Origin: Lelliottia wanjuensis
GTDB lineage: Bacteria > Pseudomonadota > Gammaproteobacteria > Enterobacterales > Enterobacteriaceae
Length of the DNA stretch: 64,000 nucleotides
NCBI RefSeq assembly: GCF_030238365.1
Contig: NZ_JASSOT010000047.1
Coordinates: forward strand, 1 to 64,000
Direction: 5' to 3'
Within the stretch, counting starts at the first letter, position 1; each line of letters begins with the position of its first letter. Positions 6,266 to 26,610 of the stretch are shown here, one piece after another. The translations under genes were made by a program, and so were the position numbers. Under the pieces are notes generated by a model, which made no database searches, was not told the DNA's origin, and was given only the letters and a program-made list of their open reading frames with translations.

Positions 6266-7435
6266 ATGAGCACACCGATCAAGCGGCTAGAAATTATTAA
6301 AAATGCCATTGAACTGGAAGATGACGACATCATCGACAGCCAGCTGGCACGGCTGAAAAGTGAAGCGTATGACGATGAGCTACAGGCGATCGTCGCGGCG
6401 CTTGAGAATAAAAATTACACCGCAGCGATAAAAGCCATCACCGCCTGGTTGCAGAGTCAGCGCTCGCTGACGCAGTGGCGCGATCCGCAGGTGGCCGCCA
6501 GCAAGCTGGAGCTGCGAGCGCTGGAAGAGCGTCTGCGCGATCTGATTGACCGCCGCAACGCCCGCGTTCAGCAGCTCGATGAGTTCAACGATCTCTATTT
6601 CTCCCGCCTCGGCCCTTTGATGTCGCAAATCCTTCAGTTGCGTAAAACGCTGGCGGAGCTGAATCTGCGCCGTCAGCAGGCGGAGGCGCGTCGTCGCGAA
6701 GAGGACTATCGTCGCTGCCAGCAATACATGGCGCAGGCCGTCGAAGTGCTGACGACGCTCACCCAGCGCTGGCGCGCGCTGCCCGCCGATTCGGTGCAGG
6801 CTGCCGACGCGCGTAAACATCTGCAGCAGCAGAGCGATCTGATTGCCAATCTGCTGGCCGAAGCGCAAGAGCTCGAAATGGGCTTAACGCGCGAAGAAGA
6901 ACCGGCGCGTCAGGCGCGGGATGAAGCCAACGAAGAGTACGAGAAATACCGCGAGCAGCACCACGATGCCGAAGTGCGTCTGCGCAAAGGCAAGGACTTG
7001 TCGGAAGAGGATCAGAACGAGCTGAAACGGCTCTGGCGTCAGGCCAGCAAGCTCTGCCATCCGGATCTGGTGGCGGACGATCTGAAAGAAGAAGCCAACA
7101 CCATGATGGTGCAGCTCAATCAGGCCAAACAGCGCGGCGATGTGAAAGCTATCCGTTCACTGGTGGCGCGTCTGCAGCAGGGCTTTGAACCGCTGATGGC
7201 AAGCGACCGCCTGAACGATCTGGAACGTATTCGCAAAAAGATGGCGCAGGTACGCGAGCAAATCGACACATTAGTGAACGAGCTGGCGGAGCTGGAAAAA
7301 GAGGAGTCCTGGCTGTTGGTCTCCTCGCTGAGCAATATGGAGTCCTATTTTGCCCAGCAGGAGAAAGCGCTGCATGACGTACGCGCTGCGCTCGAAAATC
7401 AGGTGAACGAAGCGCAGCTCGACGAAGTGGCTTAA
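6266..7435 (+). CDS. Coiled-coil protein with an embedded J-domain motif
   Basis: 389 residues, largely charged coiled coil. An N-terminal globular stretch (about 1-80) is followed by long helices rich in Leu, Arg and Glu (80-230). About 240-300 resembles a J domain: LKRLWRQASKLCHPDLV, with the HPD tripeptide that stimulates DnaK ATPase, flanked by helices. Another coiled coil follows to the end. J domains are usually N-terminal, so an internal one is unusual. Ribosome binding site AAAGG lies 6 nt before the ATG. It converges on nfeF with the two stop codons exactly adjacent (7433-7435/7436-7438). A DnaK co-chaperone role is inferred; the client is unknown. Confidence 0.75.
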   Translation: MSTPIKRLEIIKNAIELEDDDIIDSQLARLKSEAYDDELQAIVAALENKNYTAAIKAITAWLQSQRSLTQWRDPQVAASKLELRALEERLRDLIDRRNARVQQLDEFNDLYFSRLGPLMSQILQLRKTLAELNLRRQQAEARRREEDYRRCQQYMAQAVEVLTTLTQRWRALPADSVQAADARKHLQQQSDLIANLLAEAQELEMGLTREEEPARQARDEANEEYEKYREQHHDAEVRLRKGKDLSEEDQNELKRLWRQASKLCHPDLVADDLKEEANTMMVQLNQAKQRGDVKAIRSLVARLQQGFEPLMASDRLNDLERIRKKMAQVREQIDTLVNELAELEKEESWLLVSSLSNMESYFAQQEKALHDVRAALENQVNEAQLDEVA

Positions 7436-8200
7436 TTACTTCGCGTGCCAGTACGCGCTGGCACGCACTAGCTGCGGGTCAATCGCGTCAGTCTCAAACT
7501 GGCGGCTCAGGTTTTTGACCACCTTCCCTTCCCCGGTTAGCCAGATAAAGTAATCTTCGGCAGGCACACTCACTTCAGCCAAACGATCCGCCACCGCCTG
7601 CTCGCTGTGCCCGACAATCCAGGTGATGTTGAAATCACTCAGATGCGCCAGATAGTCCTTGTAAGATTCTTCACCGACGGTCACCACCGCGCGGATCTCC
7701 GGGCGAACCGGCAGTTGCGCGATCGCCTCCAGTCGACGACGCAGCGCAGGCATCCCGGACTCATCACACACATACAGCTGCCACGCATAATCTTCCGGCA
7801 CTACCAGCGATCCGCGCGGGCCGCCGATGGTCAGCTTATCGCCCTCTTTCGCCTGCACCGCCCACTGGCTTGCGACACCGCCATCGTGCACGAAGAAATC
7901 GAGCACCAGTTCGTGGCGATCGCCGTCGTACAGCGGCGTGTAGTCACGCGCCATCGGGCGCACGCCGTCGCCCCAGTCGATGCCTTCGTCGGTCACCACC
8001 GGCGGGACAAAAGTTGCGCCCGGAGCCGGGAAAAAGACTTTGGTATGGTCGTCAAAACCCTGTGAGCTGAAGCCCTCCAGCGCCTCGCCGCCTAAGACGA
8101 TGCGTTGAAAGCCAGCAGTGACACGCTCAACGCGGAGCACGGTCAGCTCGCGAAAGCGCAGTTCATTGCGTACACGTTGTGGGTAGCGGGTTGATGTCAT
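7436..8200 (-). CDS. nfeF: NADPH-dependent ferric-chelate reductase
   Basis: 254 residues, same length as E. coli NfeF (YqjH), a siderophore-interacting protein family member. It has the FAD-binding N-terminal half (ARDYTPL, about residue 85, binding the flavin) and the NAD(P)H-binding C-terminal half ending RASAYWHAK. It reduces iron in imported ferric siderophores so that Fe2+ is released in the cytoplasm. It is divergent from nfeR; the shared intergenic region carries a Fur-box-like sequence and NfeR-type palindromes, consistent with repression by both iron and nickel signals. Confidence 0.92.
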   Translation of the reverse strand: MTSTRYPQRVRNELRFRELTVLRVERVTAGFQRIVLGGEALEGFSSQGFDDHTKVFFPAPGATFVPPVVTDEGIDWGDGVRPMARDYTPLYDGDRHELVLDFFVHDGGVASQWAVQAKEGDKLTIGGPRGSLVVPEDYAWQLYVCDESGMPALRRRLEAIAQLPVRPEIRAVVTVGEESYKDYLAHLSDFNITWIVGHSEQAVADRLAEVSVPAEDYFIWLTGEGKVVKNLSRQFETDAIDPQLVRASAYWHAK

Positions 8201-8224
8201 TTTTCTGCCTTCGTGATGTGAATA

Positions 8225-8423
8225 CGATATATCTAAATAAATTTTAAATGATAATGATTGCTAACAAAGGAGATTGCAAGTCTTTTTTTGATATACAGAA
8301 GCCAGCACATTCCAGAGCATAAAAATCAAAAATAAAACCAATAATTTCAATCAACTAAAATATATACAAAAAACAGCATTGCTAAAAAGAGAGATTTAGA
8401 TATAAATTAGATATATCAAATTA
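8225..8423. promoter_or_regulatory. nfeF/nfeR divergent control region: Fur box and NfeR operators
   Basis: AT-rich region between the divergent genes. GATATATCTAAAT (8226-8238) and its inverted, doubled counterpart (TTTAGATATAAATTAGATAT, 8395-8414, running on into ATC) are the kind of repeats bound by NfeR/YqjI in E. coli. A Fur-box-like GATAATGATTGCTA follows at 8250-8263, close to nfeF. The site next to nfeR ends just before its AAGGAG ribosome binding site, consistent with autorepression. Confidence 0.65.
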
Positions 8424-8435
8424 AGGAGAAAACCT

Positions 8436-8984
8436 ATGCGACATTCACACGACGATTTCGATCGCGGCCACCATCATCATGGCCGCGGCGGAGAGCACCA
8501 CGGCGGGGGCGGCGGGCGCCGTCAGCGCTTCTTCGGCCACGGCGAATTACGCCTGGTGATTCTGGAGATCCTGACCCGCAACGCCAGCCACGGCTATGAG
8601 CTGATCAAAGAGATTGAGAGCATGACCCAGGGGAATTACACCCCCAGTCCTGGCGTGATCTACCCGACCCTCGATTTCCTGCAGGATCAGGCATTTATTA
8701 CCATTTCGGAAGAAGAAGGCGGGCGCAGGAAGATTGCAATCACCGTGGCCGGGCAGCAGTGGCTGGACGAAAATCAGGAACATCTGGAGCACATTCAGGC
8801 GCGTATTACCGCGCGCTGCGTCGGCTTCCAGCTGCGTAAAAACCCGCAGATGAAGCGCGCTCTGGATAACTTTAAAGCGGTTCTGGACCTGAAAGTGAAT
8901 CAGGGAGAGTTAAGCGACGCGCAGCTCAAACAGATCATCGGCGTGATCGACCGCGCGGCGCTGGATATCTCCCAGCTGGATTAA
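8436..8984 (+). CDS. nfeR: PadR-family nickel-responsive repressor
   Basis: 182 residues. The N-terminal 30 are His/Gly-rich ([19 protein letters not shown]), the metal-binding extension known from E. coli NfeR (YqjI). A PadR winged helix follows ([19 protein letters not shown], then [12 protein letters not shown]), then a C-terminal helical dimerisation part. It represses nfeF and itself, and loses binding when nickel is bound. Strong ribosome binding site (AAGGAG). Its stop codon overlaps the end of the convergent chemoreceptor gene by 4 bp. Confidence 0.92.
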   Translation: MRHSHDDFDRGHHHHGRGGEHHGGGGGRRQRFFGHGELRLVILEILTRNASHGYELIKEIESMTQGNYTPSPGVIYPTLDFLQDQAFITISEEEGGRRKIAITVAGQQWLDENQEHLEHIQARITARCVGFQLRKNPQMKRALDNFKAVLDLKVNQGELSDAQLKQIIGVIDRAALDISQLD

Positions 8985-10540
8985 GCCAGCGCATCCTCGC
9001 TCACGCGGAACACTTTGACTAACTCTTTCAGGTGCATGGCCTGATCGTTAAGCGACGCCGCCGCCGCAACCGACTCCTCCACCAGCGCAGAGTTCTGCTG
9101 GGTGGTGGAGTCAATCAGGCCAATCGCGCTGTTAATCTGCGAGATGCCCTGCGTCTGCTCGTGGCTGGCCTGGCGGATCTCCTGCAAAATCACATCCATC
9201 TCTTCGACATTTCCGACCATACCGTTAATCAGCCCGCTGGCTTTTTCGACCAGGGTCATCCCGTCCTGCGCCTGGAGGGTTGAGTTTTCGATCAACTGGC
9301 GGATTTCGCGGGCTGAGGAGGCACTTTTTTGCGCCAGCTGGCGTACTTCACCCGCCACCACCGCAAAACCTCGTCCGTGCTCACCGGCGCGCGCGGCCTC
9401 AACCGCCGCATTGAGTGCCAGAATATTGGTCTGGAAGGCAATGGTGTCGATCAGGTTGATGATGTCCGACATACGATGAGTCGTGTCATTAATCAGGCGC
9501 ATTTTCTGCGTCACCTGCATCATCATCTCGCCATTGTTTTTGACCGCACTCGCGGCATCGGCGGACAAATTCGTCGCGTCTCCCGTATGGGCAGCCGTGT
9601 TTTTCACCGTCACGGTGATCTGCTCCATCGAGGCCGCCGTCTGCTCCACGGAGCTGGCCTGCGCTTCAGTGCGCGCCGCCAGATCCTGATTCCCCGCCAC
9701 AATTTGCGCCGCCGCGCTGGAGATGTTTTCAGAGCCGGACTGCACCCGCTGCACAATATCCAGCAGGCGGGTTTTCATCTCCATCAGCGCAGAGAGCAGC
9801 TGCCCGGTCTCGTCCTGGCTGTGAGTGGTGATGTTGCGAGTCAGATCGCCGTCGGCAATGGCTTTGGCAAACGAGACCGCCTCGCCCAGCGGACGAGTAA
9901 TGGAACGCACGATCAACCAGCCGATCGCACTGCCGATCACCACGCTAAACGCGGTCAGGGTCATCATCCACATACGGTTGCTACTCGAATCCTCCTCCAC
10001 CAGCGCGCCTGCGTTTTGCATCTCGGTATTTTGTACCGCGATCAACTCCTGCACTTTGTCTTTGTAAGTCTGCTGCACCTCGACGGTTTTGGTCATCATC
10101 TCCCGAATCGCCCCCTCCCGGTCGTGGTTTTGCACCGCTTTGAGAATGCGAAAACGGGAATCCAGATACTGCTGACGTACGTCGCGAAACTCCGCCAGGA
10201 TCTGTACGGATTTAGGATCGTGCAGAGTATTCGTCAATTCTTTATAAATGACGCTGATATGCGCGCTGATCTCTTTCAGGCGCTCCTGCGACTGCCCGGT
10301 ATATTGGCCTTTCTCGTCGAGCAGCATCAGTTGCTGGATGCTGACAAATTCCTGGAATGAATCAATTAATTCATTGGCTTTAACCGTCGCGGGATAATCA
10401 TGGGTGAGAATGGATTTCATCTCATTATTTCCCCGGCTCAACCCCACGAGCGACAGGCTGGCGCTCAGCACCATCAACACCATTAAAAAGCCAAAACCCA
10501 AAAATAATTTTTTCCCGATCTTCACGTTATGCAAGAACAT
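8981..10540 (-). CDS. Methyl-accepting chemotaxis protein, four-helix-bundle sensor type
   Basis: 519 residues starting at [16 protein letters not shown] (ATG at 10540); the longer frame to 10657 would bury the first membrane helix. Order: TM1 (about 14-34), periplasmic four-helix-bundle domain to about 190, TM2, HAMP (RSITRPL...), and a signalling domain with the hairpin tip ([20 protein letters not shown]). There is no C-terminal NWETF-type pentapeptide, so it probably depends on other receptors for CheR/CheB recruitment. Ligand unknown. E. coli K-12 has no receptor between nfeR and aer. A sigma28 promoter lies upstream (10581-10607). Confidence 0.88.
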   Translation of the reverse strand: MFLHNVKIGKKLFLGFGFLMVLMVLSASLSLVGLSRGNNEMKSILTHDYPATVKANELIDSFQEFVSIQQLMLLDEKGQYTGQSQERLKEISAHISVIYKELTNTLHDPKSVQILAEFRDVRQQYLDSRFRILKAVQNHDREGAIREMMTKTVEVQQTYKDKVQELIAVQNTEMQNAGALVEEDSSSNRMWMMTLTAFSVVIGSAIGWLIVRSITRPLGEAVSFAKAIADGDLTRNITTHSQDETGQLLSALMEMKTRLLDIVQRVQSGSENISSAAAQIVAGNQDLAARTEAQASSVEQTAASMEQITVTVKNTAAHTGDATNLSADAASAVKNNGEMMMQVTQKMRLINDTTHRMSDIINLIDTIAFQTNILALNAAVEAARAGEHGRGFAVVAGEVRQLAQKSASSAREIRQLIENSTLQAQDGMTLVEKASGLINGMVGNVEEMDVILQEIRQASHEQTQGISQINSAIGLIDSTTQQNSALVEESVAAAASLNDQAMHLKELVKVFRVSEDALA

Positions 10541-10580
10541 CGCTGCACCATTAATGTGGTTATTTCTTAGATACTCAGCG

Positions 10581-10607
10581 TTATCGGATATTGGCGCGGT
10601 AACTTTA
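10581..10607 (-). promoter_or_regulatory. Sigma28 (FliA) promoter of the chemoreceptor gene
   Basis: On the minus strand: TAAA, 15 nt, TCCGATAA, against the FliA consensus TAAA-N15-GCCGATAA (one mismatch). It ends about 40 nt before the chosen ATG and places the gene in the flagellar regulon. Confidence 0.8.
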
Positions 10608-10713
10608 TTAATAGAATAAATAATTTCACCAACACTATTACAATATATAAGCCACATGAATTAATGATGTTTGGATTTAATTTAATATCAATAAATACCG
10701 CTTATTTATTAAT

Positions 10714-10751
10714 AAAAAAGCCCGCTTATTCATGCCGAAATAAGCGGGCTT
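10714..10751 (-). terminator. Terminator downstream of aer
   Basis: Perfect long stem AAGCCCGCTTATT/AATAAGCGGGCTT with a short loop, followed on the minus strand by T6. It lies between the aer stop and the leftward chemoreceptor's promoter region, separating the two genes. Confidence 0.9.
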
Positions 10752-10770
10752 GTTCCTGAATCTTACTGAC

Positions 10771-12291
10771 TCAGTGGAGAACTGTCACCGCATCTTCAAG
10801 ACGTCCGGCGCGGTGCTTCACCATCGCCGAGACGCGAGCGCTCTCTTCCACCAGATCGGCGTTTTTCTGCGTGATGTCGTCCAGTTCGGCCACCGCGCGG
10901 GTCAGGTCCGACAGCCCGGTCGCCTGCTCGGATGTCGAGTGGCTGATCTGGGCAATCAGGCGCGTCACGTTTTGCACCTGCTCGACAATGTCATCCATGG
11001 TGCGCCCGGCGGCGTAAACCTGATCCGACCCCGACTGCACCTTGCTGGCGCTGGCATCGATCAGCTTGCGGATGTCGTTCGCGGCGCTGGCGCTGCGGCT
11101 TGCCAGATGGCGCACTTCTCCGGCCACCACGGCAAAGCCTTTACCCTGCTCGCCCGCACGTGCCGCTTCCACCGCCGCGTTGAGCGCCAGGATATTGGTC
11201 TGGAAGGCGATGTCGTTGATAAGCTTGGTGATGGAGCCAATGCGCTGGGTACTGTCGGCAATATCATCCATGGTTTTGACGACGGTCTGCATCGCATGAC
11301 CGCCCTCTGCCGCCGCACCGCTCGCCACAATTGAGAGTTTATCGGCCGCCGCTGCGGTTTCAGAGTTACTCTGCACCGAAGCTGCCATCTGATTCATGGT
11401 GCTCACGGTCTGCTGCACATTCGCCACCGTCTGACGGGTGCGGTCGTTGAGATCTTCATTGCCTTTCGCCAGTCGGTCGCTGCCATCGCGCACGCTCACC
11501 ACCTGGCTGGAGACATCATTGATCAGCCAGCGGCAGATCAGCCCCAGCTGTCCGACCGAACGCAGGGTCAGCCCCAGCTCGTCGCTGCGGTTCAAATGGT
11601 CGACGCTGTTGCGCTCGCCGGTCGCCACTTTAAGGGCCTGGCGCGCCACATTCTCTACCGGACGGACGATTTGCTGCTCGAACAGCACGGTGCCCAGCAG
11701 CATCACCAGGGCACTCGCGCCCAGTGCGGCCCAGCTCGCATTTGTCGCAATAAGGGTGGCCGCCAGCACCGCAAACAGCACCGCCATCACGCCACGCACC
11801 CGCCAGCGCAGCGGCATCGCCGGTAATTTCCCGAGCCAGCCCTTACTCACCACCAGCCCTTTATGGACGCGCTTCTTGCTGCGTCCCTCGTTCAGGGCTT
11901 GATAGAGCGGCTCCACCGCCGCGATCTCCTCCGCCGTCGCCCGGGTACGAATCGACATGTAGCCCGTCACCTCACCGCCGCGCACCATCGGCACGGCGTT
12001 TGCGCGCACCCAGTAGTGGTCGCCATTCTTACGGCGGTTTTTCACAATCCCGCTCCACGGCTCGCCCTGTTTCAGGGTGTACCACATATCGGCAAAGGCC
12101 GCTTTCGGCATATCCGGATGGCGCACCAGGTTGTGCGGCTGGCCCAGCAGTTCATTGAGTTGGTAGCCACTCACTTTCACGAAAGTGTCGTTGGTGTGGG
12201 TCATGTGGCTGTGGAGGTCGGTGGTGGACATGAGGGTGGTATCGTCGTTCAGAGGATAGTCATTCTGAGTGACATACGGTTGAGCGGACAT
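10771..12291 (-). CDS. aer: Aerotaxis/redox receptor Aer
   Basis: 506 residues, identical in length to E. coli Aer. An N-terminal PAS domain binds FAD (TNDTFVKVSGY, then RHPDMPKAAFADMW and KNRRKNGDHYWVRANAVPM). A hydrophobic membrane anchor lies at about 165-205, followed by a HAMP and the cytoplasmic signalling hairpin. It senses the redox state of the respiratory chain and signals to CheA. The start at 12291 (MSAQPYVTQ) is preferred over the ATG at 12300 because AAGGG is then 9 nt upstream and the N-terminus matches the family. Confidence 0.95.
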   Translation of the reverse strand: MSAQPYVTQNDYPLNDDTTLMSTTDLHSHMTHTNDTFVKVSGYQLNELLGQPHNLVRHPDMPKAAFADMWYTLKQGEPWSGIVKNRRKNGDHYWVRANAVPMVRGGEVTGYMSIRTRATAEEIAAVEPLYQALNEGRSKKRVHKGLVVSKGWLGKLPAMPLRWRVRGVMAVLFAVLAATLIATNASWAALGASALVMLLGTVLFEQQIVRPVENVARQALKVATGERNSVDHLNRSDELGLTLRSVGQLGLICRWLINDVSSQVVSVRDGSDRLAKGNEDLNDRTRQTVANVQQTVSTMNQMAASVQSNSETAAAADKLSIVASGAAAEGGHAMQTVVKTMDDIADSTQRIGSITKLINDIAFQTNILALNAAVEAARAGEQGKGFAVVAGEVRHLASRSASAANDIRKLIDASASKVQSGSDQVYAAGRTMDDIVEQVQNVTRLIAQISHSTSEQATGLSDLTRAVAELDDITQKNADLVEESARVSAMVKHRAGRLEDAVTVLH

Positions 12292-12342
12292 GATGGGCAT
12301 CCCTTGCAGGTTATTTGAATGTTAATTTTGTGGGTTTATCTC

Positions 12343-12369
12343 TTTTCGGCGGTAAATAATTTATCTTTA
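12343..12369 (-). promoter_or_regulatory. Sigma28 (FliA) promoter of aer
   Basis: TAAA, 15 nt, GCCGAAAA on the minus strand, one mismatch from the consensus; about 50 nt upstream of the aer start. Between here and patA (12370-12726) the region carries the patA control sites and no gene. Confidence 0.85.
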
Positions 12370-12510
12370 GTTGTTAAATCCGATCGAGATCGCAAATTGC
12401 AGTTAAACCGCACTTTTTGTACGCATTTCTAATTGATTGATTTCAAATACTTTCATGAAGAAATTACCCACAAAGCCTGACCAGTTAACGCCTCCTTAAG
12501 TAGCACGCCT

Positions 12511-12527
12511 CGCACCACGCCGGTGCA
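12511..12527. promoter_or_regulatory. NtrC-type enhancer site upstream of patA
   Basis: GCACC-N5-GGTGC with a following A (12512-12527) is a close match to the NtrC consensus TGCACC-N5-GGTGCA. It sits about 150 bp upstream of the sigma54 promoter, a normal enhancer distance. Confidence 0.65.
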
Positions 12528-12664
12528 ATTGACGTTTTTCCGGGCATCTGCCACGCAATAAAGCCCACCGGCAAAGCTGAGAACCTTCCTTCCGGCACGA
12601 TTAAATTTTGCGCAACATTATTTTAACCTGGCGTTTATCCCGATTTTCGTTAAGTCACCGGAAG

Positions 12665-12680
12665 TGGCGTAATCCCTGCA
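12665..12680 (+). promoter_or_regulatory. Sigma54 promoter of patA
   Basis: TGGCGTAATCCCTGCA has the invariant GG-N10-GC of sigma54 promoters (TGGCAC-N5-TTGCA consensus). It predicts transcription starting near 12692, about 35 nt before the TTG start. E. coli patA is nitrogen-regulated in the same way. Confidence 0.7.
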
Positions 12681-12684
12681 ATAA

Positions 12685-14106
<1,422 letters not shown>

Positions 14107-14109
14107 GTG

Positions 14110-14174
14110 CCACCATCCGGCCTACGTGAGTGTGGTTTCGTAGGCCGGATAAGCGCAGCGCCATCCGGCATTTT
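14110..14174. repeat. REP (BIME) palindrome pair between patA and ygjH
   Basis: Two inverted copies of the REP core (CCGGCCTACG / GTAGGCCGGATAAGCG) in the 68 bp between convergent genes, ending in a T-run just before ygjH. Likely the shared bidirectional terminator. Confidence 0.85.
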
Positions 14175-15626
<1,452 letters not shown>

Positions 15627-15633
15627 ACCCCAT

Positions 15634-15714
15634 GCCGGGTGGCGGCTACGCCTTACCCGGCCTACAAAAACAACCATTCTCCTGTAGGCCGGGTAAGGCG
15701 TAGCCGCCACCCGG
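15634..15714. repeat. REP palindrome pair between ebgR and ebgA
   Basis: Two mirror copies (GGGTGGCGGCTACGCCTTAC and its complement) around a short spacer. They separate ebgR from the ebgA promoter region and can fold into one long hairpin. Confidence 0.9.
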
Positions 15715-15787
15715 CAATTTCCCCACCCTCCTCCCTACCCCCTTATTTTCGTGATCCGCTTAACTCATTTCAGTTTTACTGATTTTA

Positions 15788-15808
15788 TTTAGTAAAATAT
15801 TTACTAAA
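15788..15808. promoter_or_regulatory. Probable EbgR operator before ebgA
   Basis: Perfect palindrome TTTAGTAAA-ATA-TTTACTAAA, about 40 bp upstream of the ebgA start. Half copies occur before ebgR. Symmetry, location and repetition support an EbgR site. Confidence 0.7.
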
Positions 15809-15822
15809 CTCCCCTGCAATGA

Positions 15823-19355
<3,533 letters not shown>

Positions 19356-19378
19356 AAAATCCGGCGGCGCCGATGTAG

Positions 19379-24305
<4,927 letters not shown>

Positions 24306-24311
24306 TCTGGG

Positions 24312-24415
24312 CCCCTCACCCCGGCCCTCTCCCCAGGGGAGAGGGAGAAAACCGAATGCCCCCTGATCGCACTGGACGGTCCCCTCTCCCTGTGGGAGAG
24401 GGTTAGGGTGAGGGC
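24312..24415. repeat. Long imperfect inverted repeat between ygjK and lsrG
   Basis: Arms CCCCTCACCCCGGCCCTCTC at the left and GGGAGAGGGTTAGGGTGAGG at the right, with a further internal GGGGAGAGGGAG/CCCCTCTCCC pairing. The roughly 100-bp unit is a type of interspersed palindrome common in gammaproteobacteria and fills the convergent gap, so it probably ends transcription both ways. Different in sequence from the REP elements elsewhere in the window. Confidence 0.8.
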
Positions 24416-24416
24416 A

Positions 24417-24713
24417 TCAGCCTTCCGGCATCAACCCCACAAAACTCCGTTTCTTACGCGGCTCCGACATCAACGCCTCAAGCTTATCGACGCACGCCAG
24501 ATAGTGCGGGGTCTGCTTGTGCGCCAGCACCGCCTCTTCGTCTTTGTACGCCTCGTAGATAAAGAACCGGGTCTTCACCCGCGGGTCCTGCAGCACGTCA
24601 AAACGCAGATTCCCCGGCTCCTGAATCGCCCCTTCGTGGTTGGCGCGAAACACCTCCAGAAACTCATCCACGCGTTCCGGTTTGATATTGATTTCCACTA
24701 ACGTCACATTCAT
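24417..24713 (-). CDS. lsrG: Phospho-AI-2 isomerase LsrG
   Basis: 98 residues from the ATG at 24713, ABM-type dimeric ferredoxin-like fold ([20 protein letters not shown]). LsrG converts phosphorylated AI-2 (P-DPD) to its isomer for LsrF. The ATG overlaps the lsrF stop as ATGA. Last gene of the leftward lsr operon; the longer frame to 24884 is a shadow of lsrF. Confidence 0.95.
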   Translation of the reverse strand: MNVTLVEINIKPERVDEFLEVFRANHEGAIQEPGNLRFDVLQDPRVKTRFFIYEAYKDEEAVLAHKQTPHYLACVDKLEALMSEPRKKRSFVGLMPEG

Positions 24714-25597
24714 TTCACCTCTCCCTGTTTCTCTTCCTGCCAGAACTGGAACGCCTCGCGGGCGCTCATGTTCTCGTGTACCACTTTTTTCACCGCTTTC
24801 AGCATCGCCAGCGGCGCGCTGGACTGGAAGATGTTGCGCCCCATGTCCACGCCCGACGCCCCCTGATCGATGGCGCGGAAACACATCTCCAGCGCCTCGT
24901 GCTCCGGCAGCTTTTTACCCCCGGCGATCACAATCGGTACCGGGCAACTGGCGGTCACTTTTTCGAAGCCCTCTTCCACGAAATAGGTTTTGACGAACTG
25001 CGCCCCCATTTCAGCGGCAATGCGGCTGGCGAGCGAAAAGTAGCGCGCGTCGCGGGCCATCTCTTTCCCGACGCCGGTCACCGCCAGCGTCGGAATGCCG
25101 TAGCGGTTTCCCGCATCCACCAGCTTGATAATGTTGTTGATCGACTGATGCTCAAACTCGCTGCCGATATAGACCTGCGCCGCCACGGCGCAGACGTTCA
25201 GGCGCAGCGCATCTTCCATCGCCACCGCCACGCACTCGTTCGACAGCTCGCCCAGAATCGAGTTACCGCCCGACGCGCGCAGCACCACCGGTTTGTTGGT
25301 GGCAGGCGGCACCTGGCTTCGCAAAATGCCGCGGGTACACATCAGCACGTCGGTTTCGGCAAACAGCGGGGCAATCGACAGATCAATGCGCTCAAGCCCG
25401 GTGGTCGGTCCCTGAAAATAGCCATGGTCAAAGGCCAGCATCACCGTCCGGTTGCTTTTTGGATTGAAGATGCGCGCCAGCCGCGACTGCATTCCCCAGT
25501 CCAGCGCCCCGCAGCCTTTCAGGGTAAAGGGCACGTTCTGCTGCGGCGTGCCGATGCCAAAATCTTTTCCGTCTTTGATGTCATCTAAATCAGCCAT
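24710..25597 (-). CDS. lsrF: 3-hydroxy-2,4-pentadione 5-phosphate thiolase LsrF
   Basis: 295 residues, class I aldolase-like TIM barrel ([13 protein letters not shown]; Schiff-base lysine region [24 protein letters not shown]). It transfers the acetyl group of the AI-2 breakdown product to CoA. Begins [16 protein letters not shown] as in E. coli LsrF. 11 bp after lsrB. Confidence 0.95.
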   Translation of the reverse strand: MADLDDIKDGKDFGIGTPQQNVPFTLKGCGALDWGMQSRLARIFNPKSNRTVMLAFDHGYFQGPTTGLERIDLSIAPLFAETDVLMCTRGILRSQVPPATNKPVVLRASGGNSILGELSNECVAVAMEDALRLNVCAVAAQVYIGSEFEHQSINNIIKLVDAGNRYGIPTLAVTGVGKEMARDARYFSLASRIAAEMGAQFVKTYFVEEGFEKVTASCPVPIVIAGGKKLPEHEALEMCFRAIDQGASGVDMGRNIFQSSAPLAMLKAVKKVVHENMSAREAFQFWQEEKQGEVK

Positions 25598-25608
25598 GTT
25601 CTCCCCCG

Positions 25609-26610
25609 TCAGAAGTCGTATTTGTCGATGTTCTCTTTAGTGAACACCACGCGCTCCGGCAACAGCACGATGCCGTTCCCTTTCGCCTCATACTGATAAC
25701 CCTGCACGCTGTTCGGCTCGACCTTCAGCACGCCGATGCCTTTCACATCCACGCTGTCGCCCACGTTAAGATCGCCTTTTTTCAGCAAATGATCGGCGAC
25801 ATTGACCGCAATTTTGCCCTGCTGCACCACATCCCACAGGCCGAAGGCTTTCACCGTGCCGCGCTCGACGTACGGGCGCATCACGTTTGGCGTACTAAAG
25901 CCGACAATCGCCACACCTTCGCGCTTGAGGTTCTCCGCCGCCTGCGCCGCCGCTGGCAGGGCGTTGGCGTCCGGGGCGATGATCGCATCCAGATCCGGAT
26001 AGGCTTTTAAAATCCCTTCAGCGGTTTGCAGGGATTTGGTGGCGTCGTTATAGCCAAATTGCGTGGTCACGACCTGCCACTGCGGATGGTCTTTCTCGAT
26101 TTTGGCCTTCGCCTCTTTCACCCACTGGTTCTGGTCGGTCACGGTGGGGCTGGAGTAGAAGAAGGCGACCTTGGCGTTCGGTTTGGTGACCTGTTTTCCG
26201 GCCATATCCACCAGCAGGCCGCCGAGCTGTTCCGGCGTGCCCTGGTTGATGTAGACGCTGCGGCATTCGGGTTTGGTGTCGGAATCCCAGGTCAGCACTT
26301 TCACGCCGCGCTGCATCGCGCGTTTCAGCGCCGGGCAGAGCCCGTCCGGCGAGACGGCGGAGACGATAATGGCGTTGAAGCCCTGGTTGACGAAGTTGTT
26401 GATGAGCTGCACCTGGCCGGAGACGCTCGGCTCGGTCGGGCCGTCGTAGGTCACGTCCACGCCGAGTTCTTTACCCGCCTCTTTCGCGCCGTTGCCACCG
26501 CTGGTAAAGAAGCCGACGCCGACCAGTTTCGGAATGAAGGCAATCCGTTCGGCGGCCTGCGCCGAGGCAAAGCTTAACGCCATCGCCAGGACTATCAGTT
26601 TTGTTTTCAT
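25609..26610 (-). CDS. lsrB: AI-2 periplasmic binding protein LsrB
   Basis: 333 residues from the ATG at 26610 with GGAG upstream; signal peptide [19 protein letters not shown]. Mature part is a class I periplasmic binding protein with [20 protein letters not shown] at the AI-2 pocket, [11 protein letters not shown] and [13 protein letters not shown], matching LsrB. It delivers AI-2 to LsrACD. Start overlaps the end of lsrD by 4 bp. Confidence 0.95.
   Translation of the reverse strand: MKTKLIVLAMALSFASAQAAERIAFIPKLVGVGFFTSGGNGAKEAGKELGVDVTYDGPTEPSVSGQVQLINNFVNQGFNAIIVSAVSPDGLCPALKRAMQRGVKVLTWDSDTKPECRSVYINQGTPEQLGGLLVDMAGKQVTKPNAKVAFFYSSPTVTDQNQWVKEAKAKIEKDHPQWQVVTTQFGYNDATKSLQTAEGILKAYPDLDAIIAPDANALPAAAQAAENLKREGVAIVGFSTPNVMRPYVERGTVKAFGLWDVVQQGKIAVNVADHLLKKGDLNVGDSVDVKGIGVLKVEPNSVQGYQYEAKGNGIVLLPERVVFTKENIDKYDF

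Noticed and set aside
14110-14174. REP palindromes considered as a CRISPR array
   Set aside because: Units are mirror-image pairs with REP cores between genes, not direct repeats with unique spacers; the same holds for the other REP sites in the window.
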